Assembly: GCA_003244145.1 (NCBI GenBank)
Contig: QHBM01000119.1
Location: 1-47,876, forward strand
Source: Chthoniobacterales bacterium
GTDB lineage: Bacteria > Verrucomicrobiota > Verrucomicrobiia > Chthoniobacterales > UBA10450
DNA length: 47,876 nt
Direction: 5' to 3'
Shown: positions 15,943 through 25,026 of the stretch, in pieces
Numbering within the stretch: position 1 is the stretch's first letter
Layout: every line of letters begins with the position of its first letter
Notes under the pieces: model-generated
Told to the model about the DNA's origin: nothing
The model's input: only the letters and a program-made list of their open reading frames with translations
The model's database searches: none
Program-made: the position numbers and the translations under genes

Positions 15943-16678
15943 TTTTTCGTGCGACGGCGAGAAGAGAGGTGCCAAAGGGTAACGATACGTGACGGCTGGC
16001 GCTTAGTTCAAGAGCGGCCACGCGTTTCAGGACCGCGTTCACGGGCGCAGGCAGCCGCTGGAAATCCGAGCGCGGCTCTTCCACTCGCGGACGCAACCGG
16101 CTCAGCCAGCGCAGGAGCGCAATCGGCGGAGCGAGCGCCGCGTTCCAATAAGTCAGTCTTTCGATCTCGAAACCCGCGCCCTGCAAAAGCGCCCGAACCT
16201 GGCGCGACGTGTAACGCCGGTCCACGTCCACGGCGCAATCGTGCGCGCCTTTCAAGAATTCGAACGCGGCCAGGTTCAGGATCAATTTGCCGCCGAAGCG
16301 AAGCACCCGGTGCGTTTCATGCGCAGCGAGCGAATCGTCCACGCCCGCGTGGCTCCAAACATCGATCGACAAAACATAATCGAAAGCGGCGGCCGGAAAC
16401 GGAAGTTCGTGGACGCTCGCGCGCAGGAGACGGGTATCGGTGTTGCGGCTCGCCGTCAACTCCAGCGCATGCTCGCTTTCGTCGATCCCGGTCAGTTTGG
16501 CGTTGGGAAATTTTTGCCGAACCGTCGCGAGCATTCCGCCGGTGCCGCAGCCCGCATCGAGCAAAGAGAATTTCGGGACGATAGGTTCGATCGACTCAGT
16601 CACGTGCTGACGCAGCGCCTGGTACCACCAATAGTGGTCCTCCACCGAACGCATGATGTCGTGTTCGTCGGGAGACAT
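15935..16678 (-). CDS. Class I SAM-dependent methyltransferase of the glycan cluster
   Basis: A 247-aa methyltransferase beginning MSPDEHDIMRSVEDHYWWY, the common N-terminus of Methyltransf_11/23 enzymes found in polysaccharide loci. Motif I is LLDAGCGTGGML (39-50), followed by LTGIDESEHALELTA (acidic residue for SAM) and FDYVLSIDVWSHAGVDD. An ORF start further upstream would run into the previous gene, so the ATG at 16678, two bases after the upstream stop, is preferred. It sits between a polytopic GT-C-like protein and a GT2 and overlaps the GT2 start by 8 bp, which supports a role in modifying a lipid-linked sugar or glycan. The substrate is unknown. Confidence 0.82.
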   Translation of the reverse strand: MSPDEHDIMRSVEDHYWWYQALRQHVTESIEPIVPKFSLLDAGCGTGGMLATVRQKFPNAKLTGIDESEHALELTASRNTDTRLLRASVHELPFPAAAFDYVLSIDVWSHAGVDDSLAAHETHRVLRFGGKLILNLAAFEFLKGAHDCAVDVDRRYTSRQVRALLQGAGFEIERLTYWNAALAPPIALLRWLSRLRPRVEEPRSDFQRLPAPVNAVLKRVAALELSASRHVSLPFGTSLLAVARKNG

Positions 16679-16680
16679 CT

Positions 16681-18483
16681 TTACGGAGAAGTCTTGTCCT
16701 CGAGCCGATACAATTTCGGCTCGTCCGCATCGACCGCCCAAAAGGAGAGTTTCGCTCCAGCCGGGATCGCGCTTTTTGGAAAAGTCGCGGTCCAGCCGGA
16801 CCAAAGTTGGTCCATGTTTCGGAACCGTTTCACAATCGGCGGGCGCATTTCGAACGACTCAGAAATCGTAAAGAGAATCCACTCAGGTTCCGCTGGTAAC
16901 TGATAGGCGACGGCCACGCAATCGGCCGGGCGACCTTTCCGGTTGAGCACGGCCCAACCGGTCGCGCGAATGAGCTGCGCGTCCACGGGCGCGAGAGTGT
17001 CGCACGAACCCGAGGCGTTCTTTCCATCAGCGGCTTCATGCGGAAGCGGGTTGAGATGATTCGTGCGCACGAGTGGCGGCCGCAGCAGCTTTTGTCGATC
17101 CAGCGCCTCGGCGTATTGCACCAATCTGCCGTCGTCAGGATAAGCGGTTTTCTTGATCACTTCGGACGTGTCGATCGCGACGCGAAAAAGAACAGCGCCG
17201 TGGGCCAGCCGGTCTTTCGCAGATAACGATCGCAGGAAAAAGCGAGTATTCGCCGCAGCGACCTTGTAGGGCTCGAGGTAGCCGATAATCAGAATGGCGC
17301 ATATCGCCAACACGCAGGCGCGCGACCACCTGGAACGATCCGCTCTCGCCAGTTCGCCAGCGACAATCGCAACCAACGCGATCACCGCGATCGTAAGTAA
17401 AAGCGAAAAGGTGACGTAGCGGGATGCCAGCGCGTAGGAAGCACCGAACCCGATGCGGCCCAGAGCCGCCAGCATCGCGCTTCCGATCGTTTGCAGGCCG
17501 AGCGCGAACCACGGAGCGACCCGCGCGAGAAAGGCGCGATTACGAATTCGCCCGGCGGAATATATCAGAGCGGCAGAGAAAAGTGCGAGTTGGAGCGCAC
17601 CGAAAACTGTTGCGGAGACCGCGGGCTGGTCCTTGAGCGAGTAGGCCAATCCACCCCCGAGAAATTCCAGGATGAAGAGCGCATATTCGCGGAGCGAAGC
17701 CGCGGGCGCAAAGGCTGGGAGATAAGCCGGCTTCTGGTATCCCCAGAAATAAGCCACTACACAAATCCCGCTGACGACCAGCCACGCAGTCAGCCATGAT
17801 GGCCAGCGCGAAACGCGCCGCGAAATCAGGAGCACCGGAAAAGTGAGGCCCCACGCGAGTAACCCGTGGGGCAAACTGAAACTGCTCGCCGTGGCGAGCG
17901 CGGCGCAGATCACGAACTTCCAAAGCGTCGAAAGATTCGTCGCGATCGTCACTAAGGCGGCCACCAGAAAAAATCCGGGCAGAAAGGAGGGAAAGCCGGA
18001 GGCGAAAATCCAAAGCTCAAACTGCGCCGTCGACGAAATGGTCAGGACCGCGAGCCAAAAGCAAAGTGCGAACGCCGCCAGGTTTAATTGCGAGCGGCGG
18101 AGCAGGAAAAAAATCCCGGCCGCCGTCAGCCAGGAGCAAACAACCGAAAGCATCATCTGATCGCGGACATCCCAGTGACCGCCCGCGGCCGAGAGAACAA
18201 AAATCAATTTCGGTAGGACGGTGCGGGCCTCCTCTTGTTGCGCGAAAATGTCCGCCCACCTCAGTTGTCCCGTGTGCGCCTGCACGATTAACGGCGCCAT
18301 TTCCCAATCGTCCAGGGTCGGCACTTCCACGCCGTAATGCCGCACCAGGTAACTGAGACGGATCATCGGAACCAGCGCGACGAGGCAGATCAAGACCAAG
18401 AGCGTTTTCCGCCGTGTTCTCGTCAGTTCCAGGAGGCGCGCCGTGAAAAGCGACCCCGGCGAAATCGACAGACCGTGGCTCAT
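16681..18483 (-). CDS. Polytopic membrane protein, GT-C-like, function unknown
   Basis: A 600-aa protein with about eleven hydrophobic segments, the first at 28-46, and a soluble C-terminal domain of about 150 residues (from about 440). The first extracytoplasmic loop carries a di-acidic motif, Asp58-Asp59 in VEVPTLDDWEMAPL, as in GT-C glycosyltransferases that use polyprenyl-phosphate sugars. No family name is recognised, so the glycosyltransferase assignment is inference from topology, that motif and context. It is the first gene of a minus-strand unit with a methyltransferase (2-bp gap) and a GT2. The tRNA-Thr gene lies just upstream on the same strand. Confidence 0.65.
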   Translation of the reverse strand: MSHGLSISPGSLFTARLLELTRTRRKTLLVLICLVALVPMIRLSYLVRHYGVEVPTLDDWEMAPLIVQAHTGQLRWADIFAQQEEARTVLPKLIFVLSAAGGHWDVRDQMMLSVVCSWLTAAGIFFLLRRSQLNLAAFALCFWLAVLTISSTAQFELWIFASGFPSFLPGFFLVAALVTIATNLSTLWKFVICAALATASSFSLPHGLLAWGLTFPVLLISRRVSRWPSWLTAWLVVSGICVVAYFWGYQKPAYLPAFAPAASLREYALFILEFLGGGLAYSLKDQPAVSATVFGALQLALFSAALIYSAGRIRNRAFLARVAPWFALGLQTIGSAMLAALGRIGFGASYALASRYVTFSLLLTIAVIALVAIVAGELARADRSRWSRACVLAICAILIIGYLEPYKVAAANTRFFLRSLSAKDRLAHGAVLFRVAIDTSEVIKKTAYPDDGRLVQYAEALDRQKLLRPPLVRTNHLNPLPHEAADGKNASGSCDTLAPVDAQLIRATGWAVLNRKGRPADCVAVAYQLPAEPEWILFTISESFEMRPPIVKRFRNMDQLWSGWTATFPKSAIPAGAKLSFWAVDADEPKLYRLEDKTSP

Positions 18484-18570
18484 CGGTTCGACCCTAGGGT
18501 TTCACTAACGGCGGTCAATGATTTCCACGGTTCTCGACTCGTGGATAACGCACCACCTCCCGAAAGAAGA

Positions 18571-18646
<76 letters not shown>

Positions 18647-18831
18647 GCGGACAAGGACGGCGGGAACATGCCACCCACTCACAAAGCCGCAAGCTGAACG
18701 GGGACAGATGTCAGAGGTCAGATGGGATGGCGCACGGTGCGGGTTGAGAATAGAAGCGCAAATGGAACAGTTATTTCGTGATTAAGTCGCTCCTTAAGGA
18801 AAGGCGCCGCCGTTCCATCATCGGGTTCGGA

Positions 18832-20349
18832 ATGATCCGGCTCGATCGCGCCGCCGCCGCGCCACTTCATCTTCAACTCTATCGTCAGATTCGCGACGAG
18901 CTGGCCACTGGGAATTTTAACGATCATTCTTCGCGCCTTCCCTCGTCTCGCGCCCTGGCGGCTGATCTTCGCGTCTCTCGAGAGACGGTTGAGCTCGCTT
19001 TCGCGAAGCTTCATGCGGAAGGCTATCTCCAATCCAAAATCGGATCGGGCACGTTCGTAGCGAAACCGCTCCCCGAAACTTTCCTCAGTACAAAGCAGCC
19101 GAAAACCGGCGCGCCGATCGAGCGCCCGCCTCGCCTGGCCGATCGGCTCAGCCGGATTCACGACCGGCGCGGGAGAAAAGAACTGGATGTCGGCCGCGGT
19201 GGCGGAGATAGCGTCTCGTTGCGACCCGGCCTTCCCGCGGTCGACGAGTTCCCGATCGACGTTTGGGAACGTCTCCGGGCGCAGGTGCTCGCGAAAAAGG
19301 GCGCCAATCTTTTGCGTTACGCGACCAGTCATGGCGACGCGGACTTGCGCAAAGCCGTTGCCGCTTATCTCTGCGACTCCCGGGGCGCGCGCTGCCACGC
19401 GGACCAAGTCGTGATCGTAGCGGGAATGCAGCAGGCAATGCTGGTCAGCGCCCTGGCTTTGCTCAATCCGGGCGATACCGCATGGCTGGAAGATCCCGGA
19501 TTTGTGCAGGCAAGGCGGGTCTTCGGTGTGGTCGGCGCGACCGTTGTGCCGCGACCGATCGATCGCGAAGGAATCGTCATTGCTTCGTCATCGCGGCAGG
19601 CCGCGCCCAAGATGATTTTCGTCACACCCTCCCACCAATTTCCGCTGGGAGTCACGATGAGTCTCGCGCGCCGGACCGCACTGATCGATTTCGCGCGCAA
19701 ACGCGACGCTTTTATTTTTGAGGACGATTATAATTCCGAGTTCCGCTTCAACGGCCCGCCGCTGCCCTGCCTGCAGGGGCTCGATAACGTCGGCCGTGTC
19801 ATCTACGCCGGCACGATGAGCAAGATTCTTTTTCCCTCCCTGCGCCTGGGCTACCTGGTCGTGCCGGAGCCGCTGGTCGATTCGATGATCAAGATTCGGG
19901 CGGTGATGGATCAACATTCGTCCGCGATCGATCAGGCCACGCTGGCGCAATTCCTGACCGAGGGATTTTTCCTCAGCCACGTCAAACGAATGCGGAAGCT
20001 GTATGGCGAGCGGCGGGAATATTTCGTCGAGCAGTTTGACAAATATTTGGGCGAACACTTCACGCTCAAAATCCCGGAGGCCGGGTTGCACTTCGTCGCC
20101 CGCCTCCGGCGCAAAAGCGATTTCCCCTTCTTCGTGCGGGCGCGGGCCGAGACCGGAATCATGCCAACAAAGATGTCCTTCTACAGCATTAAAGCGGAAT
20201 CGGGCCCGACTTTTCTTTTCGGGTTCGCCGCGTGGTCACGCGCCCAAATTCGAGAAGGCCTCGCCAAACTGGCGGCAGTCTTCGAGCGCGTGAAAAAGGA
20301 CGGCGGGCCTGCGGCAGGCGCGGATGAATTAGGTCCGACCACCGAGTGA
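18832..20349 (+). CDS. MocR-type regulator: GntR DNA-binding domain fused to aminotransferase-like domain
   Basis: The N-terminus is a winged helix of the GntR type (PLHLQLYRQIRDELATGNF, LPSSRALAADLRVSRETVELAF, GYLQSKIGSGTFV). The rest is a fold-type I PLP aminotransferase domain, with the Schiff-base Lys331 in AGTMSKILFPSLRLGYLV and FEDDYNSEFRF for the cofactor. Such regulators include PdxR, GabR and TauR and sense a PLP adduct. The target is unknown; no vitamin B6 or GABA gene is adjacent. I choose ATG 18832 (505 aa) over GTG 18778 because the usual N-terminus begins at IRLD. The next gene, an efflux adaptor, starts 63 bp downstream, so regulation of that system is possible. Confidence 0.92.
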   Translation: MIRLDRAAAAPLHLQLYRQIRDELATGNFNDHSSRLPSSRALAADLRVSRETVELAFAKLHAEGYLQSKIGSGTFVAKPLPETFLSTKQPKTGAPIERPPRLADRLSRIHDRRGRKELDVGRGGGDSVSLRPGLPAVDEFPIDVWERLRAQVLAKKGANLLRYATSHGDADLRKAVAAYLCDSRGARCHADQVVIVAGMQQAMLVSALALLNPGDTAWLEDPGFVQARRVFGVVGATVVPRPIDREGIVIASSSRQAAPKMIFVTPSHQFPLGVTMSLARRTALIDFARKRDAFIFEDDYNSEFRFNGPPLPCLQGLDNVGRVIYAGTMSKILFPSLRLGYLVVPEPLVDSMIKIRAVMDQHSSAIDQATLAQFLTEGFFLSHVKRMRKLYGERREYFVEQFDKYLGEHFTLKIPEAGLHFVARLRRKSDFPFFVRARAETGIMPTKMSFYSIKAESGPTFLFGFAAWSRAQIREGLAKLAAVFERVKKDGGPAAGADELGPTTE

Positions 20350-20412
20350 CCCGTTTGCTTGGGACGGCCGCATAGCCTATGGCTTTGCTTCCACCACGAG
20401 CGCTTCCACTAC

Positions 20413-21768
20413 GTGAAAATAAATAGGAAAACTCTCTTGGTTGGAGGCGCCGCAGTGTTGGTTATCGTGCTCTACGCGCTCTTTCTCCGAGGGGGAAACG
20501 AATCGGTTTCCTATTCTACCTCTCCCGTCGAGCAGGGAGACATCCTTCAAGTGGTCGACGCCACCGGTACCATTAACGCGGTCACAACTGTGCAGGTCGG
20601 ATCGCAAGTTTCCGGAGTTATTTCGGAACTGCACGCTGACTTCAATTCGCACGTGGCCAAGGGCGACGTGATCGCGCGGATCGCGCCGGCGCTCTTTGAA
20701 GGAGCTTTTGCCCAGGCCAAAGCCGATTTAGAAAATGCCGAAGCAAACGTAGCGGTAGCAGCTGCCAATACCGCCAAGGCCAAGGCGACGCAGGCGCAAA
20801 CCAAAGCAGACTACGCCCGCAACGTTGGCCTAACGAAAGAAGGCGCCGTCAGCGCCCAAGCCTTCGATCTCGCCAAAGCCTCCGCCGACAGCGCCGACGC
20901 CCAGGTCGCCGCAGCGGAAGCGCAGGAACTCCAGGCCAAAGCGCAAGTCGACCAAAAACGCGCTTCGTTGCAAATCGCCCAGACCAATCTCGATTACACC
21001 ACCATCCGCGCACCGATTGACGGCACGGTCGTCGCCCGCACCGTGGACATCGGGCAAACCGTGGCCGCGTCTTTGCAGGCGCCGACGTTGTTCACCATCG
21101 CGCAGGACCTGACCAAGATGCAGGTTTACGCCAAGACGGATGAATCGGATGTCGGCGGCATGAAGAGCGGGCAGAAGGTCACCTTCAAGGTGGACGCCTA
21201 TCCGCGTGAAACGTTCACCGGCATGGTCTCGCAGGTGCGAATGAATTCGACCGTGGTGCAAAACGTTGTGACCTACGACACGATCATCGAATTCGATAAC
21301 CCCGAGCTGAAACTCTTACCCGGCATGACGGCTTACGTGACGATTCCAGTCGCGACCGCGAAAAACGTCGTGAAAGTTCCGAACGCCGCGCTGCGTTTCA
21401 AACCGGATTTTTCTCCGAGCGAAATGCGCGCGCTTTACCGCAAGGCGGGCATTCCCGAAGAAGGAGACGGGGCGGGCGCGGTCCGCGATACGAAGGCGCC
21501 AGCCGGAGGACGAACCTCTGCGAGTGGCTCACCGGCCGCCGCGCCAATAAAGACGCCGTCGGGTCCGAGAAGCGAAATACGCATCGTTTGGAAACTCGCT
21601 TCCGGAAAAACGATCGAACCGGTGAGCATCAAGACCGGCATCACCGATCACACCAACACCGAGTTGACGCAGGTGGTGAACGGAAAACTCGCAGCCGGCG
21701 ATGCGCTCATCACCGGAGTGGCCCAACGCAACGCAGAGAAAACGTCGGGAGGACCCCGGCGTCCGTAG
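20413..21768 (+). CDS. MacA/HlyD-type efflux periplasmic adaptor subunit
   Basis: Membrane-fusion protein of a MacAB-like tripartite pump. An N-terminal membrane anchor (KTLLVGGAAVLVIVLYALFL) is followed by the barrel-sandwich half with GDILQVVDATGTINAVTTVQVGS, a long Ala/Gln-rich helical hairpin (about 95-200), the closing lipoyl half with LDYTTIRAPIDGTVVARTVDIGQTV, then beta-barrel and membrane-proximal domains. A Pro/Gly/Ala-rich insert (about 355-385) lies before the last domain. The only start that suits the anchor is GTG at 20413; the frame stays open to a TTG at 20359, but those residues look non-coding. It bridges the ABC permeases to an outer-membrane channel, which is not encoded here. 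Confidence 0.92.
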   Translation: MKINRKTLLVGGAAVLVIVLYALFLRGGNESVSYSTSPVEQGDILQVVDATGTINAVTTVQVGSQVSGVISELHADFNSHVAKGDVIARIAPALFEGAFAQAKADLENAEANVAVAAANTAKAKATQAQTKADYARNVGLTKEGAVSAQAFDLAKASADSADAQVAAAEAQELQAKAQVDQKRASLQIAQTNLDYTTIRAPIDGTVVARTVDIGQTVAASLQAPTLFTIAQDLTKMQVYAKTDESDVGGMKSGQKVTFKVDAYPRETFTGMVSQVRMNSTVVQNVVTYDTIIEFDNPELKLLPGMTAYVTIPVATAKNVVKVPNAALRFKPDFSPSEMRALYRKAGIPEEGDGAGAVRDTKAPAGGRTSASGSPAAAPIKTPSGPRSEIRIVWKLASGKTIEPVSIKTGITDHTNTELTQVVNGKLAAGDALITGVAQRNAEKTSGGPRRP

Positions 21769-21787
21769 GTCGTCGGGCTGCATTCTT

Positions 21788-22558
21788 TTGACCGCACCCG
21801 ATTCCTCTTTCGCTGCTTCAGACGGGAGCGTTCTTCGGGTCGAGGAACTCCATAAGTATTATCAGATGGGAGAAAACCGCGTTCACGCGTTGCGCGGAGT
21901 GGATTTGGAAATCAAACGCGGCGAGTTCGTCGCGATCATGGGTGCGAGCGGAAGCGGTAAGTCTACCTTCATGAATATTCTGGGCTGCCTGGATAAGCCG
22001 AGCTCCGGTCGCTACCTGCTGGAAGGGACCGACGTCGCTGCGCTGGACAAGAACCAGCTGGCGCGCATTCGCAATCGCCAGATCGGTTTTGTTTTCCAGG
22101 GCTTCAACCTCCTCTCGCGCACGACCGCGCTCGAAAACACGGAACTGCCGACGCTCTATGCGCGGATCGACAAAGGAGAACGCCGGGAGCGCGCCATGGA
22201 ATCGCTTCAATTGGTCGGGTTAGGCGATCGGACCGACCATTTTCCTTCGCAGCTTTCGGGTGGACAACAACAGCGCGTCGCCATCGCTCGCGCCCTCGTG
22301 AACCGCCCTTCCATTCTCCTCGCGGACGAACCGACCGGAAATCTCGACAGCCGCACCTCGGTCGAAGTGATGGAGATATTCCAGAAGCTCAATGACAAGG
22401 GCCTCACGATCATTCTCGTGACTCACGAAACCGACATCGCCAACTTCGCGCGCCGCAGCATTGTTTTTCGCGACGGCACCATTCGGCGCGACGGACTAAT
22501 CGCGAATCGATCCGTCGCCACCGACGTGATCAAGACCATCCCACAACTCGAAGACTGA
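21788..22558 (+). CDS. MacB-type ABC transporter ATP-binding protein
   Basis: A 256-aa nucleotide-binding subunit of the MacB/LolD type. Walker A is [10 protein letters not shown], the Q-loop lies in [16 protein letters not shown], the signature is [15 protein letters not shown], Walker B is [16 protein letters not shown] and the H-loop is [11 protein letters not shown]. In E. coli MacB the ATPase and permease are one protein; here they are separate. The start is uncertain: TTG at 21788, 19 bp after the adaptor stop, is my choice because the frame upstream overlaps the adaptor gene. The following permease starts 2 bp after its stop. Confidence 0.93.
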   Translation: MTAPDSSFAASDGSVLRVEELHKYYQMGENRVHALRGVDLEIKRGEFVAIMGASGSGKSTFMNILGCLDKPSSGRYLLEGTDVAALDKNQLARIRNRQIGFVFQGFNLLSRTTALENTELPTLYARIDKGERRERAMESLQLVGLGDRTDHFPSQLSGGQQQRVAIARALVNRPSILLADEPTGNLDSRTSVEVMEIFQKLNDKGLTIILVTHETDIANFARRSIVFRDGTIRRDGLIANRSVATDVIKTIPQLED

Positions 22559-22560
22559 AG

Positions 22561-23781
22561 ATGGATTTTCTTTCGACCATCCAGATCGCGCTGCGAGCGC
22601 TCTTGCGAAATAAGAGCCGATCCATCCTGACGATGCTCGGGATCATCATCGGAGTCGGGGCCGTGATCGCGATGATCGGCATCGGGCAAGGCGCCGATCA
22701 AACCGTGCAGAAACAAATCGCCACTCTCGGATCGAACATGCTCTTCATCACGCCCGGCTCGGGCACACAGGGAGGATTGCGCGTCGGAAACGGAAGCACG
22801 AAGACGCTGGTGGAAGGCGATGTCGCCGCCATCCTTAAGGAATGTCCGGCGGTGGTGGCTGCCGCGCCGGCGACGCAAACCTCAGCCCAGATTGTTTACG
22901 AGGGAGACAATTGGGGAACTCGCATTATAGGGACGACGCCGGAATATTTCGACATCAGGACGTGGGCCTTTCAGAGCGGGACCAGCTTTACGCGCGACGA
23001 TGTTACTACGGCCGCGAACGTCGCAGTGATTGGCGAGACCGTTCGAAAAAATCTTTTTGCTTCCACCGATCCGATCGGGAAAAAAATCCGGATCGGCAAT
23101 TTGCCTTTCCTGGTGGTGGGCGTCCTCGTCGCCAAAGGGCAATCGGCGGCGCTGAGCGAGGACCAGGACGACACCATCATCGCGCCGCTCACCACCGTGC
23201 AGAAAAAGATGACTGGCCAGCCGTGGTTGCGTTTCGCGATGGCTTCAGCCAGCTCGCGTTCCTCCAGCTACGCCGCGCAACAGCAAATCAAGGCCTTGCT
23301 CCGCGACCGTCATCGAATCCGCGCCGGAGCGACCGATGACTTCTCCGTCCGAAACCTCGCCGACATCGCTGACGTGGCGTCGGAAGCGAGCAAGGTCATG
23401 ACGCTGCTGCTTGGTTCGATCGGCGCCGTTTCGCTTTTCGTCGGCGGGCTGGGCATCATGAATATCATGCTGGTCTCGGTCACCGAAAGGACGCGCGAGA
23501 TCGGCATCCGCATCGCCATCGGCGCCACCGAAAGTGATGTACAGCGACAATTCCTGCTCGAAGCAATCACCATCAGTCTCCTCGGCGGTCTGATTGGAAT
23601 TCTCACCGGAGTCGCTTCCTCATTCGTGATTTCTTCGACCGCGGGCTGGCCGATCGCGGTCTCGACCACGGCGATTTTTGTCGCCGCGTTAGTCTCCATT
23701 GCGATCGGTGTCTTCTTCGGGTTTTATCCAGCGCGCAAAGCCGCCCGGTTGGATCCAATCGAAGCGCTCCGTTACGAGTGA
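22561..23781 (+). CDS. MacB-type ABC transporter permease, first copy
   Basis: A 406-aa FtsX/MacB permease. TM1 follows ALLRNKSRSILTMLGIIIGVGAVIAM; then comes a large periplasmic MacB_PCD domain (about 45-275), then three C-terminal helices with the conserved GGLGIMNIMLVSVTERTREIG coupling region and the ending PARKAARLDPIEALRYE. It starts 2 bp after the ATPase gene. It is clearly paralogous to the next gene, sharing order, length and motifs, and the pair probably forms a heterodimeric transmembrane unit. Export of a hydrophobic compound or peptide is usual for the family; the substrate is unknown. Confidence 0.93.
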   Translation: MDFLSTIQIALRALLRNKSRSILTMLGIIIGVGAVIAMIGIGQGADQTVQKQIATLGSNMLFITPGSGTQGGLRVGNGSTKTLVEGDVAAILKECPAVVAAAPATQTSAQIVYEGDNWGTRIIGTTPEYFDIRTWAFQSGTSFTRDDVTTAANVAVIGETVRKNLFASTDPIGKKIRIGNLPFLVVGVLVAKGQSAALSEDQDDTIIAPLTTVQKKMTGQPWLRFAMASASSRSSSYAAQQQIKALLRDRHRIRAGATDDFSVRNLADIADVASEASKVMTLLLGSIGAVSLFVGGLGIMNIMLVSVTERTREIGIRIAIGATESDVQRQFLLEAITISLLGGLIGILTGVASSFVISSTAGWPIAVSTTAIFVAALVSIAIGVFFGFYPARKAARLDPIEALRYE

Positions 23782-23794
23782 GGGCACCCTGATT

Positions 23795-25021
23795 ATGTTC
23801 TCGATGCTTTTTGATACGATCGTCCCCGAGGCTTTGAAGGCTCTGCAGCGGAACAAAGTCCGCAGCGTCCTCACCATGCTTGGCATCATTGCCGGCGTCG
23901 GCTCCTTCATCTGCGTGGTCGGTGTCGGCGAAGCGGGATCGAAGCGCGTCGAAGAGCAGCTTCACAATGTCGGCGACAATCTGATCTGGCTCGAAGCCGG
24001 CGGGCGCGCGCGCAATGGCGTGCGGGTCGGCAGCAGGGGCAGCAAAACGCTCACGCTCGGCGATTGGCGCGCCATCATGGACGAAGTTCCGGCGATCAAA
24101 AGCGGCTCGCCCAATGTGGATGGACACATCCAGGTCGTGGCCGGGAATCTAAACTGGGGAACACAGTTCCGCGGGGTGAGCCCGGACTACTTCGAGATTC
24201 GCAAATGGACCATCGCTCTCGGATCGTCCTTTATTGATGAAGATGTCGATCACGCTTCGACCGTTTGCGTCATCGGGGAAACCATCGCGTCGAATCTGTT
24301 TGGATCCGCGAATCCGGTCGGCGAAAGCATCCGCGTCAACGGCGTTCCTTTCAAGATCCTCGGCGTGATGCAGCCCAAGGGTTTCTCGGCCACCGGCCAG
24401 GACCAGGACGATTTCCTCGTCGTCCCGATCACGACCGCACAGAAAAGAATCAGCGGCACCGAATGGTTGGACGACATTTATTTTTCCGCGACGCGGAAAG
24501 AAGACATTCCCGAAGCGACCAAGCGTATCATCGCGCTCGTGCGCGAGCGTCATCATCTCAGGTCGAGCGAACCGGATGATTTCAATATCCGCACTCCGGA
24601 AGAACTCATTCGCGCGCAGTTGGCGTCGGCCAATGTTTTCACCTTTTTACTCGGGAGCGCGGCGTCGCTTTCCCTTCTCGTCGGCGGCATCGGCATCATG
24701 AACATCATGATGGTGTCGGTCACGGAACGGACCCGCGAGATTGGGATCCGCCTGGCGATTGGTGCGACTGAGCGCGATATTCAGATGCAGTTTCTCAGCG
24801 AAGCCATCGTCATGAGTCTGGCTGGTGGCGCGCTGGGCATCCTCGCGGGAATTGCCGGCTCTTACTTTCTCCACAGCACCCTGCACTGGGACATTCAGCT
24901 CTCGCAAAGAATCATGATCATTGCCGCTCTCTTCTCGGCCGGGGTCGGGGTTTTCTTTGGCTATTATCCGGCCCGAAAAGCATCGCAGCTCGATCCGATC
25001 GAAGGGCTGCGATTCGAATAA
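23795..25021 (+). CDS. MacB-type ABC transporter permease, second copy
   Basis: A 408-aa paralogue of the preceding permease with the same plan: TM1 after ALQRNKVRSVLTMLGIIAGVGSF, a MacB_PCD periplasmic domain, then GGIGIMNIMMVSVTERTREIGIRLAIGA and a C-terminal PARKASQLDPIEGLRFE. The ATG at 23795 is preferred; the frame remains open upstream inside the previous gene. The gap to copy one is 13 bp and the GTG of trpC follows 5 bp after the stop, so adaptor, ATPase, both permeases and trpC look like one transcription unit. Confidence 0.93.
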   Translation: MFSMLFDTIVPEALKALQRNKVRSVLTMLGIIAGVGSFICVVGVGEAGSKRVEEQLHNVGDNLIWLEAGGRARNGVRVGSRGSKTLTLGDWRAIMDEVPAIKSGSPNVDGHIQVVAGNLNWGTQFRGVSPDYFEIRKWTIALGSSFIDEDVDHASTVCVIGETIASNLFGSANPVGESIRVNGVPFKILGVMQPKGFSATGQDQDDFLVVPITTAQKRISGTEWLDDIYFSATRKEDIPEATKRIIALVRERHHLRSSEPDDFNIRTPEELIRAQLASANVFTFLLGSAASLSLLVGGIGIMNIMMVSVTERTREIGIRLAIGATERDIQMQFLSEAIVMSLAGGALGILAGIAGSYFLHSTLHWDIQLSQRIMIIAALFSAGVGVFFGYYPARKASQLDPIEGLRFE

Positions 25022-25026
25022 TCCGA

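Noticed and set aside
18660-18831. Small gene in the gap after the tRNA
   Set aside because: The open frame to GTG 18778 merely extends the MocR gene; the rest contains only a short CAGA/GTCAG-rich stretch with no coding support.
22561-25021. Second permease as an assembly duplication of the first
   Set aside because: The two proteins differ throughout at residue level and in length (406 and 408 aa), so they are diverged paralogues rather than a duplicated contig segment.
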